DNA of 64,000 bases, taken from NCBI RefSeq assembly GCF_008017805.1, contig NZ_VRTT01000040.1, positions 1 through 64,000 on the forward strand, read 5' to 3'. Below the pieces are notes generated by a model, which saw only the letters and a list, made by a program, of their open reading frames with translations, was not told where the DNA came from and did not search any database. This stretch comes from Paenibacillus sp. N3.4. Its GTDB lineage: Bacteria > Bacillota > Bacilli > Paenibacillales > NBRC-103111. Below, piece after piece: positions 27,111 to 35,464 of the stretch (position 1 is its first letter; each line of letters begins with the position of its first letter). The position numbers were made by a program, and so were the translations under genes.

Positions 27111-27223
27111 TTTGCCGAAGTAAAAGTTTCGAAGGTTATTCCATTAGCTCGCGGGTTAATTTAGGGAGGTTGTACATATACTGTATTAGCGAAAGCTTAT
27201 ACCTGGTTCCCGAGGTGAAACAA

Positions 27224-28294
27224 ATGGAGCGTTTTTGGAAAAATAAATGGTTCATTGGTCTAATCTACACATTGCTTGCTCTTCTGTGTTTGTACATGCT
27301 GATACAGATTAAGCCGATTATTTTAAGTGTATTTACTTTTCTCAAGGCCATTCTGATGCCTTTCTTTATTGCTGTCATTATTTCGTATTTGTTGAACCCG
27401 GTTGTGACCATCCTTAATCAGCGTAAAGTGCCGAGAACGATTGCTGTATTGCTCATTTATAGTGTATTCATCTCAAGTCTTACCGTGGTCATTATGAATG
27501 TAACACCGATGTTTATGGAGCAGTTTGCTGAATTGAACGAGCATATGCCCCAGATGGCTATGCGTGCTCAATCGCTTGTAGACGGTTTTAATCAAAATCA
27601 GCTACTGCCGGATAGTGTGCGTTCCGGGTTCAATCATTCATTAGTGAAGTTGGAAAACAACATTTCGATGGCGATTTCGAATTATATGAATCAAATCGGC
27701 AATACGATTAATTTGTTGTTTATTGCCTTTATCGTACCGTTTGTTGCCTTTTATATATTGAAGGATTTTCAAATTATTGAAAAGACTGCGTTAGCTGTCG
27801 TTCCCAAGGAACACCGAAAGAAGACAATTAAGCTGCTTATTGATATTGATACGGCACTTGGCAATTATATTAGAGGTCAATTGCTTGTTTGTGTGATTAT
27901 CGGTATTCTCGCCTATATCGGGTATTGGGCTATAGGTATGCCTTATGCGCTTTTGCTTGCCAGCGTCGTGGCGGTATTTAATATTATCCCCTATCTAGGC
28001 CCTTTCTTTGGCGCAGCTCCTGCAATTATTATGGCCTCAACGATTTCATTGAAAATGGTGCTGCTTGTGGCAATGATCAATCTCACCGTGCAAATTCTTG
28101 AGGGAAATGTGATTTCTCCCCAGGTGGTGGGGAGAACCTTGCATATGCACCCGCTGTTTATTATTTTTGCGCTGCTTGTAGGTGGCGAAATAGCAGGTAT
28201 TGCGGGGCTGATCCTGGCTGTTCCCTTCTTTGCGGTCATGAAGGTTATTATTCAACATATCTTTCTTCATTATGTTCATCGGCCAACGACCTAA
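27224..28294 (+). CDS. AI-2E family transporter (YrrI-like)
   Basis: 356 residues, seven or eight membrane helices, with YLLNPVVTILNQRKVPR and the C-terminal NIIPYLGPFFGAAPAIIMA and VIEGNVISPQVVGRTLHMHPL-like segment that define the TqsA/PerM family. Substrates in this family vary (AI-2 export, Na+/H+ exchange). ATG 27224 follows GAGGTGA; upstream in-frame codons lack a site. Homologue of yrrI in the same position before alaS. Confidence 0.85.
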   Translation: MERFWKNKWFIGLIYTLLALLCLYMLIQIKPIILSVFTFLKAILMPFFIAVIISYLLNPVVTILNQRKVPRTIAVLLIYSVFISSLTVVIMNVTPMFMEQFAELNEHMPQMAMRAQSLVDGFNQNQLLPDSVRSGFNHSLVKLENNISMAISNYMNQIGNTINLLFIAFIVPFVAFYILKDFQIIEKTALAVVPKEHRKKTIKLLIDIDTALGNYIRGQLLVCVIIGILAYIGYWAIGMPYALLLASVVAVFNIIPYLGPFFGAAPAIIMASTISLKMVLLVAMINLTVQILEGNVISPQVVGRTLHMHPLFIIFALLVGGEIAGIAGLILAVPFFAVMKVIIQHIFLHYVHRPTT

Positions 28295-28328
28295 GTATGA
28301 TGTTCCATTTAGACACACATAGACGCAC

Positions 28329-28376
28329 AAAACCCTCTGTGCCATGACTTGCGGGATCATGGTACAAAGGGGTTTT
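28329..28376. terminator. Bidirectional terminator between yrrI-like gene and the candidate sRNA
   Basis: AAAACCC...CCATGA (28329-28347) pairs with TCATGG...GGGGTTTT (28357-28376); both strands end in TTTT. Confidence 0.75.
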
Positions 28377-28468
28377 GCACGAGGGTTGAGGATATAACAG
28401 GAGTGGCAATACGTAAACCATCGAATGGGCTACGGAAATAGTTTGTTGAGTAAATATGTCTTCCATTC

Positions 28469-28487
28469 GATAATGAAAATCATTATC
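28469..28487. promoter_or_regulatory. Fur box
   Basis: GATAATGAAAATCATTATC differs from the 19-bp consensus GATAATGATAATCATTATC at one base. Confidence 0.85.
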
Positions 28488-28496
28488 AATAAACTT

Positions 28497-28525
28497 AGTA
28501 TACTTTCATTGAGAACCATTGTCAA
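28497..28525 (-). promoter_or_regulatory. Sigma-A promoter with overlapping second Fur-like site
   Basis: Minus strand TTGACA (28525-28520), 17-bp spacer, TATACT (28502-28497). TTGAGAACCATTGTCAA (28509-28525) is a degenerate dyad of Fur type over the -35. The -35 includes the TGA stop of the upstream DUF3951 gene. Confidence 0.7.
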
Positions 28526-28761
28526 CTAGGTTTTATTGATTTCTTGAAATTTTTATTCTTATCGTCTCCTTGATCATCGTCTTCTTCTTTTTGCTCTTTT
28601 TGTTCTTGGAATTCGATTCTCGTTTGCCCTGTAACATAGTCGAATGGATTGTATCGGCTATCGGGGATCTCTTTTTTTATGAGTGTTTTCGTCATAATGT
28701 AGATGACTAACACAAAAACGGGTGCAATGAAGCCGAGTAGGGTAAGTGTTGATAAATCCAT
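28522..28761 (-). CDS. DUF3951-like small membrane protein
   Basis: 79 residues. One N-terminal helix (about 5-25), then SRYNPFDYVTGQTRIEFQEQ, the pattern I recall for DUF3951 proteins, and a charged tail of Glu, Asp and Lys. AGGAGG precedes the ATG on the minus strand. Function unknown. It sits directly upstream of the candidate Fur-regulated RNA, whose promoter overlaps its stop codon. Confidence 0.65.
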   Translation of the reverse strand: MDLSTLTLLGFIAPVFVLVIYIMTKTLIKKEIPDSRYNPFDYVTGQTRIEFQEQKEQKEEDDDQGDDKNKNFKKSIKPS

Positions 28762-28838
28762 TGAATCAACCTCCTGAGAAAATGGTCAACATATTTTTAT
28801 ATTCATACGATTTCCTTCAAAGAATGGTTTCATGAATA

Positions 28839-28867
28839 TTGACACCGCACATGCATAAAGTTATAAT
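28839..28867 (+). promoter_or_regulatory. Consensus sigma-A promoter of the alaS leader
   Basis: TTGACA (28839-28844), 17 bp, TATAAT (28862-28867): a perfect match to consensus. Confidence 0.88.
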
Positions 28868-28873
28868 TTGCCT

Positions 28874-29175
28874 TATCTAGATTTAATGCGAAAACGTTGA
28901 TGAAACTTTAGTAAGCCATAGTCCATCGTCAGAGATAAGGTTCCGGTGAAAAGCACTCGATTGCGTTCAACGGCTGAAAGAACCTTTCGGTGCTAGGATG
29001 GCCCAACGCTCGTTTCGGAGTGTGGACGAACTCCACCGGTTGGACCCGTTAGCAATCCGCACAAGGAGATTGGGCTTGTTTGCTCTTACCAATGGTAGGA
29101 TAAGGCGAACGCAATAACCAGGGTGGTACCGCGATGATTCGTCCCTGTAGGCTACAGGGGCGTTTTTTGTTTTTT
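28874..29175 (+). ncRNA. T-box leader of alaS
   Basis: The T-box sequence CCAGGGTGGTACCGCG is at 29118-29133, and the terminator CGTCCCTGTAG/CTACAGGGGCG at 29140-29150/29152-29162 with T6 after it. Upstream, long paired segments (for example AAGAACC...GGTGC near 28980 and the region to 29060) fit stem I to stem III. It senses uncharged tRNA, presumably tRNA-Ala. Confidence 0.9.
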
Positions 29176-29210
29176 TTGAAATAATTGATAATAATGGGGG
29201 CTTGAGACAG

Positions 29211-31838
29211 ATGAAAGCAAGTGAAATTCGTTCCAAGTGGTTGCAGTTTTTTGCGAGTAAGGGACACAAGGTTGAGCCAAGCTCGTCCCTTGTTCCACAC
29301 AACGATCCGTCTCTGCTATGGATTAATGCCGGGATAGCGCCATTGAAACCGTATTTGGATGGACGCGAAATTCCTGAAAATCCACGAATCACGAATGCTC
29401 AAAAATGTATTCGTACCAATGATATTGAGAATGTAGGCAAAACACGCCGTCATCACACTTTTTTCGAAATGCTCGGCAATTTCTCCATAGGCGATTATTT
29501 CAAGAAAGAAGTCATTCCTTGGGCATGGGAGTTCTTGACGGATCAACAATGGATCGGCTTTGATCCGAATCGGATATCGGTAACAGTGCATGAGGATGAC
29601 GAGGAAGCTTTCGAAATTTGGCATAACCAAATTGGGATTCCGGAAGAGCGCATTTACAAGCTGAAAGAGGATAATTTCTGGGATATTGGTGAAGGCCCAT
29701 GTGGTCCTTGTACGGAAATTTTCTATGATCGCGGCGATAAATATGGAGATTTATCAGATCCGGAATGCTGGCCGGGCGGGGAAAATGAGCGTTTCCTCGA
29801 AGTATGGAACCTCGTGTTTACGCAGTTTAATCATAACAAGGACGGCAGCTACACGCCGCTTCCTAACAAAAATATTGATACAGGCGCAGGGCTGGAGCGT
29901 TTTGCCTCTATCCTTCAAGATGTGGATTCTAACTTCGACACGGATTTATTTAAACCGATCATTGATAAAACCTGCGAGCTTACCGGTGTCAGCTATCATG
30001 TAAACGAAGAACACGATATTGCGCTTAAAGTTATTGCTGACCATATACGTACGGTGGCTTTCTCGGTTGGCGATGGCGTGCTTCCTTCTAATGAAGGACG
30101 TGGATACGTTATTCGTCGCTTGCTTCGCCGCGCTGTTCGTTACGGAAAGGTACTCGGTTTGGATAAACCGTTTCTTCATAAGCTTGTGCCTACTGTTGGA
30201 GAAATTATGGGCGTTTACTACACCGAAGTTGTGGATAAACGTGAGTTTATTGAGAAAGTGATCCGTACGGAAGAAGAACGTTTCCATGAAACATTAAGCG
30301 ACGGTTTGATTATTCTTGCCGAGATGGTAGAAAAGACTCGCCAAGCAGGCAGTCAGCAAATCAGCGGCCCCGATGCATTCAAGCTCTATGATACGTATGG
30401 CTTCCCATTTGATTTGACCGAGGACTTCGCTTCTGAGAAGGGCTTGACCGTTGATCGGGCAGGATTCGATGCCTCTATGCAGGAGCAGCGCGATCGTGCC
30501 AGAGCCGCCAGCCACAAGGAAGGCGGAATGAAAGTGCAAGGCGGACCGCTGTCCGAATTAACGATTAAAAGCGAATTTGTTGGATATAATGAGTTGGTAG
30601 TTACTGCTAAAATTGAAGCCATCGTACATGAAAATGACTTTGTAGATTTTGTCGGTGTCGGTGAAACCTGTCAGGTCATATTGGATCGCACGCCTTTCTA
30701 TGCAGAAAGTGGTGGTCAAGTAAGTGATTATGGTACGATGCGCAATGATCAGGTTGCTTTAAAGGTAGAAGATGTGAGCAAAGCGCCTCATGGGCAGCAC
30801 GTTCATAAGGTAATCGTGGAATCAGGCGTGCTCCGCAAAGGGGATACGGTAGAAGCGATTGTCGCTTCATCTCAGCGCGGAGATACAATAAAGAATCATA
30901 CCGCCACACATCTACTGCATAAGGCGTTAAAAGAGGTGCTTGGCACGCATGTTAACCAAGCGGGCTCACTCGTTGAACCAGATCGTTTGCGATTTGACTT
31001 CTCGCATTTCGGCAGCATCACGCCTGAAGAACTGCAGGATGTGGAACTGCGCGTGAATCGTCAAATTTGGAAGAATACGAACGTAGATATTTCCTTGAAA
31101 GCTATTGCTGATGCAAAAGCGATGGGTGCTATGGCTTTGTTTGGCGAGAAGTATGGGGATATCGTACGTGTCGTGCAAGTAGGCGACTACAGTTTGGAAC
31201 TGTGCGGTGGCTGCCATGTGCAAAACACAGGCCAAATCGGATTATTCAAAATTGTTAGCGAATCGGGTATCGGTTCCGGTGTACGAAGGATTGAAGCCGT
31301 ATCAGGACGCAGCGCATATGAGTTCCTAGACCAGCAATTGCAATTGCTGAAAGAATCGGCTAGCTTGCTGAAATCGAATGTTCAAGATGTTCCTAAGCGT
31401 GTGGAAGCGACACTTTTGCAAGTGAAAGAACTTTCTCGTGAGAACGAGTCGCTGCGCAGCAAGCTTGGACGTATTGAAGCGGGATCACTGACGGATCAAG
31501 TGAAACAAATTGCCGGTGTTTCCTTACTTGCGGCTCAAGTGAATGCAGCAGATATAGACTCCCTTCGTAACATCGTGGATGAAATGAAGGTGAAGTTAGG
31601 ATCTGCGGTGATTGTACTTGGTGCTGTGGCCGATGATAAAGTTAATCTTGTTGCGGCAGTTACACCCGATCTTGTTTCCAAAGGTTTCCATGCGGGTAAA
31701 ATTATTAAAGAGGTTGCTGTAGGCGTGGGAGGAAGCGGTGGCGGACGTCCGGATATGGCGCAGGCAGGAGGCAAGGATGCAGCTAAGCTTCAAGCTGCAC
31801 TAGCCGGAGTAGAAGGACTTCTTTCTCAATTCGTATAA
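29211..31838 (+). CDS. alaS: Alanyl-tRNA synthetase
   Basis: 875 residues, class II. Catalytic core from MKASEIRSKWLQFF with the motif GINAGIAPLKPYLDG-like segment and GAGLERFASI. Editing domain with the zinc-binding HTATHLLHKAL (HxxxH) and CGGCH. C-terminal C-Ala with a coiled coil and GGSGGGRPDMAQAGG. ATG 29211 has GGGGG about 10 nt upstream; the TTG at 29202 is too close. It is under T-box control. Confidence 0.96.
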   Translation: MKASEIRSKWLQFFASKGHKVEPSSSLVPHNDPSLLWINAGIAPLKPYLDGREIPENPRITNAQKCIRTNDIENVGKTRRHHTFFEMLGNFSIGDYFKKEVIPWAWEFLTDQQWIGFDPNRISVTVHEDDEEAFEIWHNQIGIPEERIYKLKEDNFWDIGEGPCGPCTEIFYDRGDKYGDLSDPECWPGGENERFLEVWNLVFTQFNHNKDGSYTPLPNKNIDTGAGLERFASILQDVDSNFDTDLFKPIIDKTCELTGVSYHVNEEHDIALKVIADHIRTVAFSVGDGVLPSNEGRGYVIRRLLRRAVRYGKVLGLDKPFLHKLVPTVGEIMGVYYTEVVDKREFIEKVIRTEEERFHETLSDGLIILAEMVEKTRQAGSQQISGPDAFKLYDTYGFPFDLTEDFASEKGLTVDRAGFDASMQEQRDRARAASHKEGGMKVQGGPLSELTIKSEFVGYNELVVTAKIEAIVHENDFVDFVGVGETCQVILDRTPFYAESGGQVSDYGTMRNDQVALKVEDVSKAPHGQHVHKVIVESGVLRKGDTVEAIVASSQRGDTIKNHTATHLLHKALKEVLGTHVNQAGSLVEPDRLRFDFSHFGSITPEELQDVELRVNRQIWKNTNVDISLKAIADAKAMGAMALFGEKYGDIVRVVQVGDYSLELCGGCHVQNTGQIGLFKIVSESGIGSGVRRIEAVSGRSAYEFLDQQLQLLKESASLLKSNVQDVPKRVEATLLQVKELSRENESLRSKLGRIEAGSLTDQVKQIAGVSLLAAQVNAADIDSLRNIVDEMKVKLGSAVIVLGAVADDKVNLVAAVTPDLVSKGFHAGKIIKEVAVGVGGSGGGRPDMAQAGGKDAAKLQAALAGVEGLLSQFV

Positions 31839-31947
31839 TTATTTTTCAGAGGGACAGGAATTTTTAATCCCATAGAGAATATATCCAGTATACACAGAAC
31901 ATTTTTATTACTTAACAAGGTATCACAAGGAAAGCGGGGTGCTCCTG

Positions 31948-32208
31948 ATGAGTTCCATGGATAAAACGATGAAGTTCAATGTGAAGGCAGAAGAAATCGA
32001 GACATCTCCCAAAGACGTGTTATTAGCGGTATATGATGCTCTTCAGGAAAAAGGATATAATCCGATCAATCAGATTGTCGGGTACTTGCTTTCCGGAGAT
32101 CCTGCTTACATTCCACGTCATAACAACGCACGCAGCCTTATTCGCAAGCGGGAACGCGACGAATTGATTGAGGAGCTTGTACGCGCTTATCTAGGCCAAC
32201 ACAAATAG
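31948..32208 (+). CDS. IreB family regulatory protein (YrzL)
   Basis: 86 residues matching the UPF0297/IreB family: MDKTMKFN at the start, VYDALQEKGYNPINQIVGYLLSGDPAYI and HNNARSLIRKRERDELIEELVRAYL. In Enterococcus, IreB is a substrate of the Ser/Thr kinase IreK at N-terminal Thr residues; Thr7 here is a candidate. ATG 31948 has GGGGTG 8 nt upstream. First gene of the conserved ireB-ruvX-DUF1292 operon. Confidence 0.9.
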   Translation: MSSMDKTMKFNVKAEEIETSPKDVLLAVYDALQEKGYNPINQIVGYLLSGDPAYIPRHNNARSLIRKRERDELIEELVRAYLGQHK

Positions 32209-32226
32209 ACGGAAAAGAGAACTGGC

Positions 32227-32643
32227 ATGAGATGGTTAGGCTTGGATTACGGGGATAAGACAATTGGTGTAGCGATGAGTGACGAGCTTGGATGGACGGC
32301 TCAAGGGCTGGAAGTCATTCACCGTCGTAAGCCAGGAGAAGACATCGAGAGGCTGGATGCTATTGTTAAACAGTACGGTGTGACTGATATTATTGTGGGT
32401 TTACCCAAAAATATGAACAATACCATAGGTCCTCGCGGCGAAATTGCAGTCGCATTTTCAGAAGAAATAGCACAAAAACTCAATGTACCTGTACATTTGT
32501 GGGATGAGCGTTTAACGACCGTTGCTGCGACACGCACGCTGCTTGAAGCGGATGTGAGTCGCAAAAAACGTAAGCAAGTCATTGATAAAATGGCTGCTCA
32601 GCTTATTCTGCAAGGATACATGGATGCTAATATGAAGAGGTGA
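32227..32643 (+). CDS. ruvX: Holliday junction resolvase-like RuvX/YqgF (YrrK)
   Basis: 138 residues, RNase H-like fold: MRWLGLDYGDKTIGVAMSDE with the first acidic residues, VGLPKNMN, WDERLTT and a C-terminal DKMAAQLILQGYMD. The family acts in 16S rRNA 5'-end maturation and has been called a putative resolvase. It lies between the IreB-like and DUF1292 genes. Confidence 0.9.
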   Translation: MRWLGLDYGDKTIGVAMSDELGWTAQGLEVIHRRKPGEDIERLDAIVKQYGVTDIIVGLPKNMNNTIGPRGEIAVAFSEEIAQKLNVPVHLWDERLTTVAATRTLLEADVSRKKRKQVIDKMAAQLILQGYMDANMKR

Positions 32644-32649
32644 ATGAAC

Positions 32650-32958
32650 ATGTCCAAAGAAGAATTGCGTGAAGAAGAACCAGAAATCATTTACATCCCG
32701 GATGACGAAGGCAACGAAGAAGAGTTCGAGGTTATCATGAAATTCGAAGTGGACGGTTCAGATAACAAGTACATGATGGTTGTGCCAACGGAGAGCGATG
32801 ACGAGGAAACCGATGAGGTGTATGCGTTTCGCTACGAAGAAGATGATGACGGCGAAGATTTGAAGCTGTTCACGATCGAAGATGAAGAAGAATGGAATAT
32901 CGTTGAAGAAACCTTTAATACGTTGATGGCAGAATTTGACGAGGAAGAAGAAGCATGA
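32650..32958 (+). CDS. DUF1292 protein (YrzB-like)
   Basis: 102 residues, very acidic, with the DUF1292 pattern: FEVIMKFEVDGSDNKYMMVVP, YAFRYEEDDDGEDLKL and IEDEEEWNIVEETFNTL. AGAGGTG with 7-nt spacing favours ATG 32650 over 32644. Its stop overlaps the next gene (ATGA). Function unknown. Confidence 0.85.
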   Translation: MSKEELREEEPEIIYIPDDEGNEEEFEVIMKFEVDGSDNKYMMVVPTESDDEETDEVYAFRYEEDDDGEDLKLFTIEDEEEWNIVEETFNTLMAEFDEEEEA

Positions 32959-33251
32959 GTACAACACCTTCAGACATATTGCGTAAAGCTTATGGTGATG
33001 ATATTATCTTGTTTGATGAGCAAAATGAATCAACCGTGTATCATCTTCTTAAGGAATTCGTTTATGGCAATCATACGTATGCCGTTCTGCAGTCCGATGA
33101 GCTAAAGAAGGAAGACGATGTTGCTGTTTTTCGAGTGATATTAGGCGCTGACGAGCAGTATGAACTAGAAACCATCGAAGATGACGAGGAATGGGAAACC
33201 GTTTCTGAGCTCTATGACGAGATGGTATTTCCCGAACAGGATGACTTGTAA
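32955..33251 (+). CDS. Second DUF1292 protein
   Basis: 98 residues, acidic. The same fold pattern as the preceding gene (FVYGNHTYAVLQSD, LETIEDDEEWETVSELYDEM), so the two are tandem paralogues. ATG overlaps the upstream stop, indicating coupled translation. A terminator follows. Confidence 0.8.
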   Translation: MSTTPSDILRKAYGDDIILFDEQNESTVYHLLKEFVYGNHTYAVLQSDELKKEDDVAVFRVILGADEQYELETIEDDEEWETVSELYDEMVFPEQDDL

Positions 33252-33260
33252 GAAGTAGAC

Positions 33261-33290
33261 AACCGAGCGGAGATCATCCGCTCGGTTTTG
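33261..33290 (+). terminator. Terminator after the DUF1292 pair
   Basis: AACCGAGCGGA (33261-33271) pairs with TCCGCTCGGTT (33277-33287), then TT. Confidence 0.85.
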
Positions 33291-33361
33291 CATGCCAAGG
33301 CATAAATTTTCACTAACGATGCGCGATTTGCTAAAATCAAGACGTTTAGGAGGATTTTAGA

Positions 33362-34468
33362 GTGGAAGAAAGATTGGAGCAAGAAAGTGAAGGGAATAAG
33401 CCTAAACGCAGCAAGCTTAAAGTCACACTTCTTATCTTAGGCATATTGCTGCTTCTAATTATCGGCACTGCAGGCGGAGTTGGACTCTATGTAGCCAATG
33501 CGCTCCAACCTGTTTCAGCCACTGATCAAGAAGTCAGAGTTTCCATCCCTCAGGGGGCAAGTTCTTTGCAAATCGCCAAGGAGCTGGAGACGAAGGGACT
33601 CATTAAGAACTCATCCATTTTTACGTATTATTTGAAAGCAAAGAAGCAAGGATCCAAACTCCAAGCAGGGGAATATAACATGAAGCCCGGCATGTCGTTC
33701 GAGGCCATGATCGATAAGATGAACAAAGGTGAAACTGTCAAAGAAGAAATGATCCGTGTCACGATTCCTGAGGGCTATACGATTGAGCAGATCGCAGCAA
33801 AGCTTGTTGAACAGACGTCTTGGAGCAGCAGCGTTTTCCTTCAACTGGTGGATACGGCAAATGGGCTTCAGGGGGAAGCCATTGCCACGATCCCTGATAG
33901 TAAAAATATAAAGCACCATTTAGAAGGCTACTTATTTCCTGAGACCTATGAATTCAAAAAGGGCTCAACCGAACAAGATTTTGTTGAAAGAACACTTCAA
34001 CAGTTGGATAAGAAGCTTGCTACGCTTCCGGCTGATTGGAAGGACAAGCTGAAAGAGAGAGGTCTAAGTGTCCATCAAATGCTTACGATTGCCTCGTTAA
34101 TTGAGCGTGAAGTCGTCGTAGATGAAGAGCGCGCACTCGTATCGGGTGTCATCAATAACCGTTTGAAAAAAAATATGCCGCTGCAAATCGATGCAACGGT
34201 ACAATATTTGTTCGATAAGCCTAAAGAAAGGCTTTTCGAAAAAGATTTGCAAATACAAAGTCCTTATAATACTTATTTGAATACTGGATTACCTCCAGGT
34301 CCTATTGCTAGCCCTAGCCTAGCTTCTATAAAAGCAGCTATATATCCGGAAGAGACGAAATATTTGTTCTATGTGACAAAAAAGGACGGCACCAAGGGGC
34401 ATTTGTTTGCGGAAACCTTTGAGGAGCATAAGAAAAATATTGCGGCAAGTAAAAAGACTACGAATTAA
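33362..34468 (+). CDS. mltG: Endolytic murein transglycosylase MltG (YrrL)
   Basis: 368 residues from GTG 33362 (AGGAGG 33348-33353). A cytoplasmic basic start, one membrane helix (about 22-44), a LysM-like region, then the YceG catalytic domain. Catalytic Glu248 lies in IASLIEREV, followed by NNRLKKNMPLQIDATVQY and GLPPGPIASPSLASIKAA. It cleaves nascent glycan strands, setting their length, next to the synthases at the membrane. Confidence 0.93.
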   Translation: MEERLEQESEGNKPKRSKLKVTLLILGILLLLIIGTAGGVGLYVANALQPVSATDQEVRVSIPQGASSLQIAKELETKGLIKNSSIFTYYLKAKKQGSKLQAGEYNMKPGMSFEAMIDKMNKGETVKEEMIRVTIPEGYTIEQIAAKLVEQTSWSSSVFLQLVDTANGLQGEAIATIPDSKNIKHHLEGYLFPETYEFKKGSTEQDFVERTLQQLDKKLATLPADWKDKLKERGLSVHQMLTIASLIEREVVVDEERALVSGVINNRLKKNMPLQIDATVQYLFDKPKERLFEKDLQIQSPYNTYLNTGLPPGPIASPSLASIKAAIYPEETKYLFYVTKKDGTKGHLFAETFEEHKKNIAASKKTTN

Positions 34469-34506
34469 CACCAACCTAGGAAGTGTGCAGAAGGAAGGGA
34501 AAGCAA

Positions 34507-35436
34507 GTGAAAAAACCAGAGTTAGTTGTAAGTTGCAGCTCAGTATCAGAATTAAAAAGTATGATCGCCGCAGGTGCAGATGCTGTCATTATTGGAGAAG
34601 AACACTACGGCTTGCGATTGCCTGGAAACGTGAAACTTACGGAGATCCAGGAAGCTGTAAGTTGGGCTCATTCGCGGAATGCTAGGGTGTATGTGGCTGT
34701 TAACAACATTTTTGATAACGAGTCACTCGATGATTTAACTTATTATTTGACACAAGTACAGCAATTCGGCGTGGATGCCGTTATTTTTGGTGATCCTGCT
34801 GTATTGATGGCCTCTCGCAGCTTGCCAAGTCCTTTGAAGCTTCATTGGAATGCAGAGATGACTTCAACCAATTATGCGACAGCGAATTATTGGGGGAAAC
34901 AAGGTGCGGCTCGTGTGGTGCTGGCGAGAGAACTGAATATGGATCAAGTTTTGGCTTTTAAAGAACATGCAGAGTTGGAAGTTGAAGTGCAGGTTCACGG
35001 GATTACAAATATTTATCATTCTAAGCGTGAGCTGGTAAAAAATTACATGGAGCATCAAGGGAATGACGCGGCATCCCAAGATCGTTCTATGCAGCGCGGG
35101 CTATTCTTGATCGAGCATGAACGTCGCGATCAGCGTTATCCCGTGTATGAGGATAGAAATGGGACTCACATCATGAGTTCAGAAGATATGTGTATGCTGG
35201 AGAATTTGCCCGAACTTATGGATGGCAACATCGACAGTTTGAAAATTGAGGGTTTATTGAAATCCTCCGACTATAATGAGCGTGTTGTCAGAAGTTATCG
35301 TGCGGTTATCGATGCCTATGCGGCTGATCCGGAAAACTATGCATTCAAGCAAGAATGGTTGGATACGATTACGGAAGTACAGGATCCAGAACGTGAGTTA
35401 TCGTACGGCTTTTTCTATAAAGAACAGGTATATTGA
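34507..35436 (+). CDS. U32 family protein, TrhP1/YrrN-like
   Basis: 309 residues from GTG 34507 (AAGGAAGGG upstream). Peptidase U32-like TIM barrel: ELVVSCSSVSELKSMIAAGADAV, VNNIF, LHWNAEMTSTNYATANYW and IDSLKIEGLLKSSDYNERVVRSYR. With its neighbour it corresponds to B. subtilis YrrN and YrrO (TrhP1/TrhP2), needed for prephenate-dependent hydroxylation of U34 in tRNA. Called a peptidase by name only; no protease triad is evident. Confidence 0.85.
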   Translation: MKKPELVVSCSSVSELKSMIAAGADAVIIGEEHYGLRLPGNVKLTEIQEAVSWAHSRNARVYVAVNNIFDNESLDDLTYYLTQVQQFGVDAVIFGDPAVLMASRSLPSPLKLHWNAEMTSTNYATANYWGKQGAARVVLARELNMDQVLAFKEHAELEVEVQVHGITNIYHSKRELVKNYMEHQGNDAASQDRSMQRGLFLIEHERRDQRYPVYEDRNGTHIMSSEDMCMLENLPELMDGNIDSLKIEGLLKSSDYNERVVRSYRAVIDAYAADPENYAFKQEWLDTITEVQDPERELSYGFFYKEQVY

Positions 35437-35464
35437 TGGATAAAGGAAAGAGGTGCTCTCCGAG

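Larger units (their letters stand above)
28325..28490 (-). ncRNA. Candidate Fur-regulated small RNA
   Basis: Inferred, not proven. On the minus strand a near-consensus promoter (TTGACA, 17 bp, TATACT; 28525-28497) should start transcription near 28490. A Fur box (28469-28487) lies just inside the start, and the transcript would run about 165 nt to the hairpin at 28329-28376. No plausible gene lies on it: the only frame (from 28466) lacks a ribosome site and resembles nothing. The 3' half carries C-rich stretches (ATCCTCAACCCTC, AAAACCCC) of the kind B. subtilis FsrA uses to mask ribosome sites. The alternative is a leaderless peptide gene. Confidence 0.5.

Noticed and set aside
28248..28466. 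72-residue minus-strand frame starting just after the Fur box
   Set aside because: No ribosome site, no family resemblance, and it runs through the terminator hairpin; the region is better read as a small RNA, though a leaderless peptide is not excluded.
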